From assembly GCF_014332515.1 (NCBI RefSeq), contig NZ_VFSD01000002.1:186001-250000 (forward strand): a DNA stretch of 64,000 nucleotides, read 5' to 3'. The position numbers and the translations under genes were made by a program. The notes below the pieces were generated by a model. It did no database searches. It saw only the letters and a program-made list of their open reading frames with translations, and was not told where the DNA came from. Origin of the DNA: Pontibacter beigongshangensis (lineage in GTDB: Bacteria; Bacteroidota; Bacteroidia; Cytophagales; Hymenobacteraceae). This document shows positions 62,020 through 64,000 of this stretch, piece after piece; the first letter of the stretch is position 1, and each line of letters opens with the position of its first letter.

Positions 62020-62022
62020 CTA
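61959..62022 (+). repeat. Dispersed intergenic repeat, copy 20
   Basis: ATTATTTGAATGAAAGCA, then CCCCTCCAGAG, a longer tract, then GTGCTGCTGCT. Its last bases overlap the stop codon of the gtrA-like gene. Confidence 0.8.
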
Positions 62023-62409
62023 AAAGGTAAAGAAGTAATTCAGGAAGAAATTCCAGACGAAAACGATAATGGTGGCCCCCAGTTTGGATTGGTAAAAATT
62101 GATTCTGGCCTTATCAGAAAACAAGTACAGCAGGAGCGTATGAAACACCAGCCCCAGCAGCGCCACCGACATAAATTTGCTGAATTGCCAGCCTACCTCC
62201 TGGTCGTGGTTATGGAATGTCCAGTAGCGGTTTAGGAAGAAATTATTTGTTACGGCTATCACAAAACCCATGGTGTTGGCCATATACTTGTTCCATAGCA
62301 GCTTCTCTTTGGCCAAGTGAGTAACGCCGAAGTCCAGTGCAGTACCCGAAAGCCCCACCAATCCAAATTTCATGAACTTTAGTAAAATTACATCTGTAGG
62401 CTCAACCAT
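62020..62409 (-). CDS. GtrA family membrane protein
   Basis: Starting at MVEPTDVILLKFMKFGLVGL gives 129 residues with four hydrophobic segments and the family motifs KFMKFGLVGLSGTALDFGVT, NNFFLNRYWTFHNH and FVWNFFLNYFFTF. GtrA proteins are thought to flip undecaprenyl-linked sugars for surface glycan modification. The 31 residues upstream in frame lack homology. The partner glycosyltransferase is not nearby, so the glycan is unknown. Confidence 0.85.
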   Translation of the reverse strand: MVEPTDVILLKFMKFGLVGLSGTALDFGVTHLAKEKLLWNKYMANTMGFVIAVTNNFFLNRYWTFHNHDQEVGWQFSKFMSVALLGLVFHTLLLYLFSDKARINFYQSKLGATIIVFVWNFFLNYFFTF

Positions 62410-62641
62410 ACCGGAAAAAGGATGAAAGTAGAATTTAAAGTTACCAGCCTTGCGACTATATGTGTTGGCAATAAACCCCGAAATATAGCACAAATCGGGC
62501 ACAAGAGAAAAGCCGGAAGTTTATAATGCTAACACCTCCGAAAATACACGGCCCATTTACAGGAGGCGTTCCGTAAAAAAAGCAACGGCAGCTACAGAAG
62601 GTAACTGGCAAACACTGAAATACCGGTTGCCGCAAGCCACA

Positions 62642-62687
62642 CAGCAGAAGCAGCTACCTGAAAGCCAGGCAACTGCTTCTGCTGTTG
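62642..62687. terminator. Possible terminator hairpin downstream of the gene ending at 62708
   Basis: CAGCAGAAGCAG pairs with CTGCTTCTGCTG, with an inner CCTG/CAGG pair. There is no T-run, so termination is not certain. Confidence 0.45.
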
Positions 62688-62707
62688 TACGCGCAAATTA
62701 GCTGTGC

Positions 62708-63151
62708 TTATTTAAACAAACCACCCAGTTTGTCGCTCAGGCCTTTGGTTACTTTATCTTTCATGCCAGCGCCAAACAGCCCCATTACGTCCAGCTTGCT
62801 CAAGCCATCGCCTGTAACCTGTCCGCCAAATTTCTGCATCAGGAACGAGATTACAAACGGCCCTACCTGCTTTGCCATCTGATCCGGAATACCCAGTTTA
62901 GAGGTCAGGTCACCGACATAGTTGTGGATGATGCTGTTAACGGCCGGATGGTCGCCTACTGCTTTTTTGCCCTGCAGCAAATCCATGATACCGCCAAAGT
63001 CACCGTCTACGGCTTCCTTTTTCAGCCCCTCCGTCAGGTTGTCCTTGGCCAGGTCTACGGAGCGGTTTGCTTTGTCGGGCTCCAGGCTAAATTTACTTTG
63101 CAGCTCCCCGGTGAGCTGGCCCTTTACTTGGTTTATTATTTTATCCAGCAT
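62708..63151 (-). CDS. Small helical protein of unknown function, DUF937-like
   Basis: Starting at MLDKIINQVKGQLTGELQSK gives 147 residues without a signal peptide. It is Gly/Lys/Leu-rich with amphipathic helices (DLAKDNLTEGLKKEAVDGDF, VNSIIHNYVGDLTSKLGIPD, FVISFLMQKFGGQVTGDGLS). It resembles DUF937/YidB-type proteins in length and composition, but I give no function. It is monocistronic. Confidence 0.65.
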   Translation of the reverse strand: MLDKIINQVKGQLTGELQSKFSLEPDKANRSVDLAKDNLTEGLKKEAVDGDFGGIMDLLQGKKAVGDHPAVNSIIHNYVGDLTSKLGIPDQMAKQVGPFVISFLMQKFGGQVTGDGLSKLDVMGLFGAGMKDKVTKGLSDKLGGLFK

Positions 63152-63408
63152 AGTAGTATTATATATGAATAATGTGTTGCAGGCACTTTTTTGCACCTGT
63201 TTCTGTTTAGCTTATATAACGGGAACCAGAAAAAGAAGATTTTAAAGCACCAAAAACCAACCTTTAGCCTTATACAGACCATTTCAAACAGATTTTCTAT
63301 ATAGTAAAGACTGTTTATATGCAGGTCAAAGCATAATTGGCAAAGTAATTGCATCCGCAGCTTGAAGTTTTCCTGCTACCGGAATTTAGAACTTTGCCTA
63401 CTAAACCT

Positions 63409-63963
63409 ATGAACTTTCGTTACCTCACCTTCCTGGTTATTATTTTAATTGCTGGTGCAGCCTTTTCAAACACCAAGCTCAAAAAAGTGAACATCACCAA
63501 AGAAATAAGTGTGATGCTGCCACATGATTTTTTGCCCATGCCAGATGACGGCATTGCCCGAAAATACCCGTCTACCACCAAACCCCTTGCTGTGTACTCA
63601 AGCCCCAACGGGCAGGTGGACTTTAGCGTGACCCAGAAGGCCACCCCGTTCAGGGAGGGCGACCTGCAGATGATGCGCGAGTTTTACAAAGCGGCCATTA
63701 TTGAGAAATTCACGAAAGTAGATTTTATAAGAGAGGAAATAAGCACTATCAAAGGCAAAGACCACATTGTGTTTGAGTTTGTGTCTACGCTTGAAGAAAC
63801 GCGTCAGGGCAGTAACCTGGCACCGGTGCAGCGCTATAGCATCATTCAGTATGCCGTAGAGGGCAATCAGGTGTATATTTTTACATTCCATGTACCTTTT
63901 ACGCTGAAAAAGAACTGGCAGCCCACCGCCCAGGAAGTGATGAATTCGATAAAAGTGAAGTAA
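63409..63963 (+). CDS. Exported protein of unknown function
   Basis: Starting at MNFRYLTFLVIILIAGAAFS gives 184 residues with a signal peptide. The mature part (ITKEISVMLPHDFLPMPDDG, then SVTQKATPFREGDLQMMREF, HIVFEFVSTLEETRQGS, QVYIFTFHVPFTLKKNWQPT) has the PsbP/DcrB-like alpha/beta look, a fold found in small periplasmic proteins, but no family I can name. The gene lies alone at the right end of the window. Confidence 0.65.
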   Translation: MNFRYLTFLVIILIAGAAFSNTKLKKVNITKEISVMLPHDFLPMPDDGIARKYPSTTKPLAVYSSPNGQVDFSVTQKATPFREGDLQMMREFYKAAIIEKFTKVDFIREEISTIKGKDHIVFEFVSTLEETRQGSNLAPVQRYSIIQYAVEGNQVYIFTFHVPFTLKKNWQPTAQEVMNSIKVK

Positions 63964-64000
63964 GGTTTCTTTAACTACATAGTTTAGAAGTCGCTCCTGC

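Noticed and set aside
2812..62022. The 20-copy repeats as ordinary intrinsic terminators
   Set aside because: The CCTC/GAGG stem is short, a T-run follows in few copies, and several copies lie upstream of genes or right behind a separate, much stronger terminator (27711, 42305).

Overview
The window looks like a chromosomal segment of a Bacteroidota bacterium, most likely in the Cytophagales/Hymenobacteraceae and close to Pontibacter. The evidence is: type IX secretion C-terminal domains on three secreted proteins, TAnnTTTG promoter boxes typical of the phylum upstream of several genes, a 14-gene nuo locus with separate nuoC and nuoD and a short nuoG, a FISUMP-domain lipoprotein, and many SxxC lipoproteins. 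The genus is an inference from protein flavour, not from a marker gene. No rRNA or ordinary tRNA gene was seen. The only stable RNA gene is a one-piece tmRNA on the minus strand (19294-19660).

Layout. 1-547: decayed endonuclease/exonuclease/phosphatase gene. 909-11441, all minus strand: sugar locus with two TIM-barrel isomerases, an MFS permease, a DUF1080 3-keto-glycoside hydrolase, a lipoprotein cytochrome c, a two-gene GMC dehydrogenase, a GH3 glucosidase and an SGNH hydrolase. Together these fit oxidation of glycosides at C3, cleavage of the 3-keto product and epimerisation of the released sugars. 11697-16800: broken GH43-like gene, two lipoproteins and long non-coding stretches. 16795-25000: two SDR dehydrogenases, tmRNA, two related secreted SGNH hydrolases, a lipoprotein and endonuclease V. 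25059-27691: YceI / beta-barrel / YceI-like triad. 28112-30733: clpB. 30812-31691: REP-associated tyrosine transposase (frameshifted) between two 130-bp palindromic REP clusters. 31703-36750: broken STAS-like gene, lactonase, HupE/UreJ-like protein, M1 peptidase. 37288-38419: complete IS30-family element. 38436-43976: carboxypeptidase-regulatory-like protein, ArsR regulator, YjjG, proline-catabolic dehydrogenase, T9SS cargo. 44267-59669: complex I operon, split between nuoJ and nuoK by a minus-strand lipoprotein gene and three repeats. 59859-63963: aspS, gtrA-like gene and two small unknown genes.

The most unusual signal is not a gene. About twenty copies of a roughly 50-60 bp element are scattered in both orientations through the intergenic spaces. 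Each has an ATTATTnnAAT box, then exactly 16 bases later a CCTCnnGAGG box, then a CTG/GCT-rich tract. The central dinucleotide of each box varies while the arms are kept. In one frame most copies also read as a peptide of the form NYSNxxxPPExLLLL. I could not assign this family to anything known. It is separate from the REP clusters that flank the RAYT transposase. The window also holds four decayed genes, a 48-bp perfect palindrome and several shorter dispersed AT-rich words.
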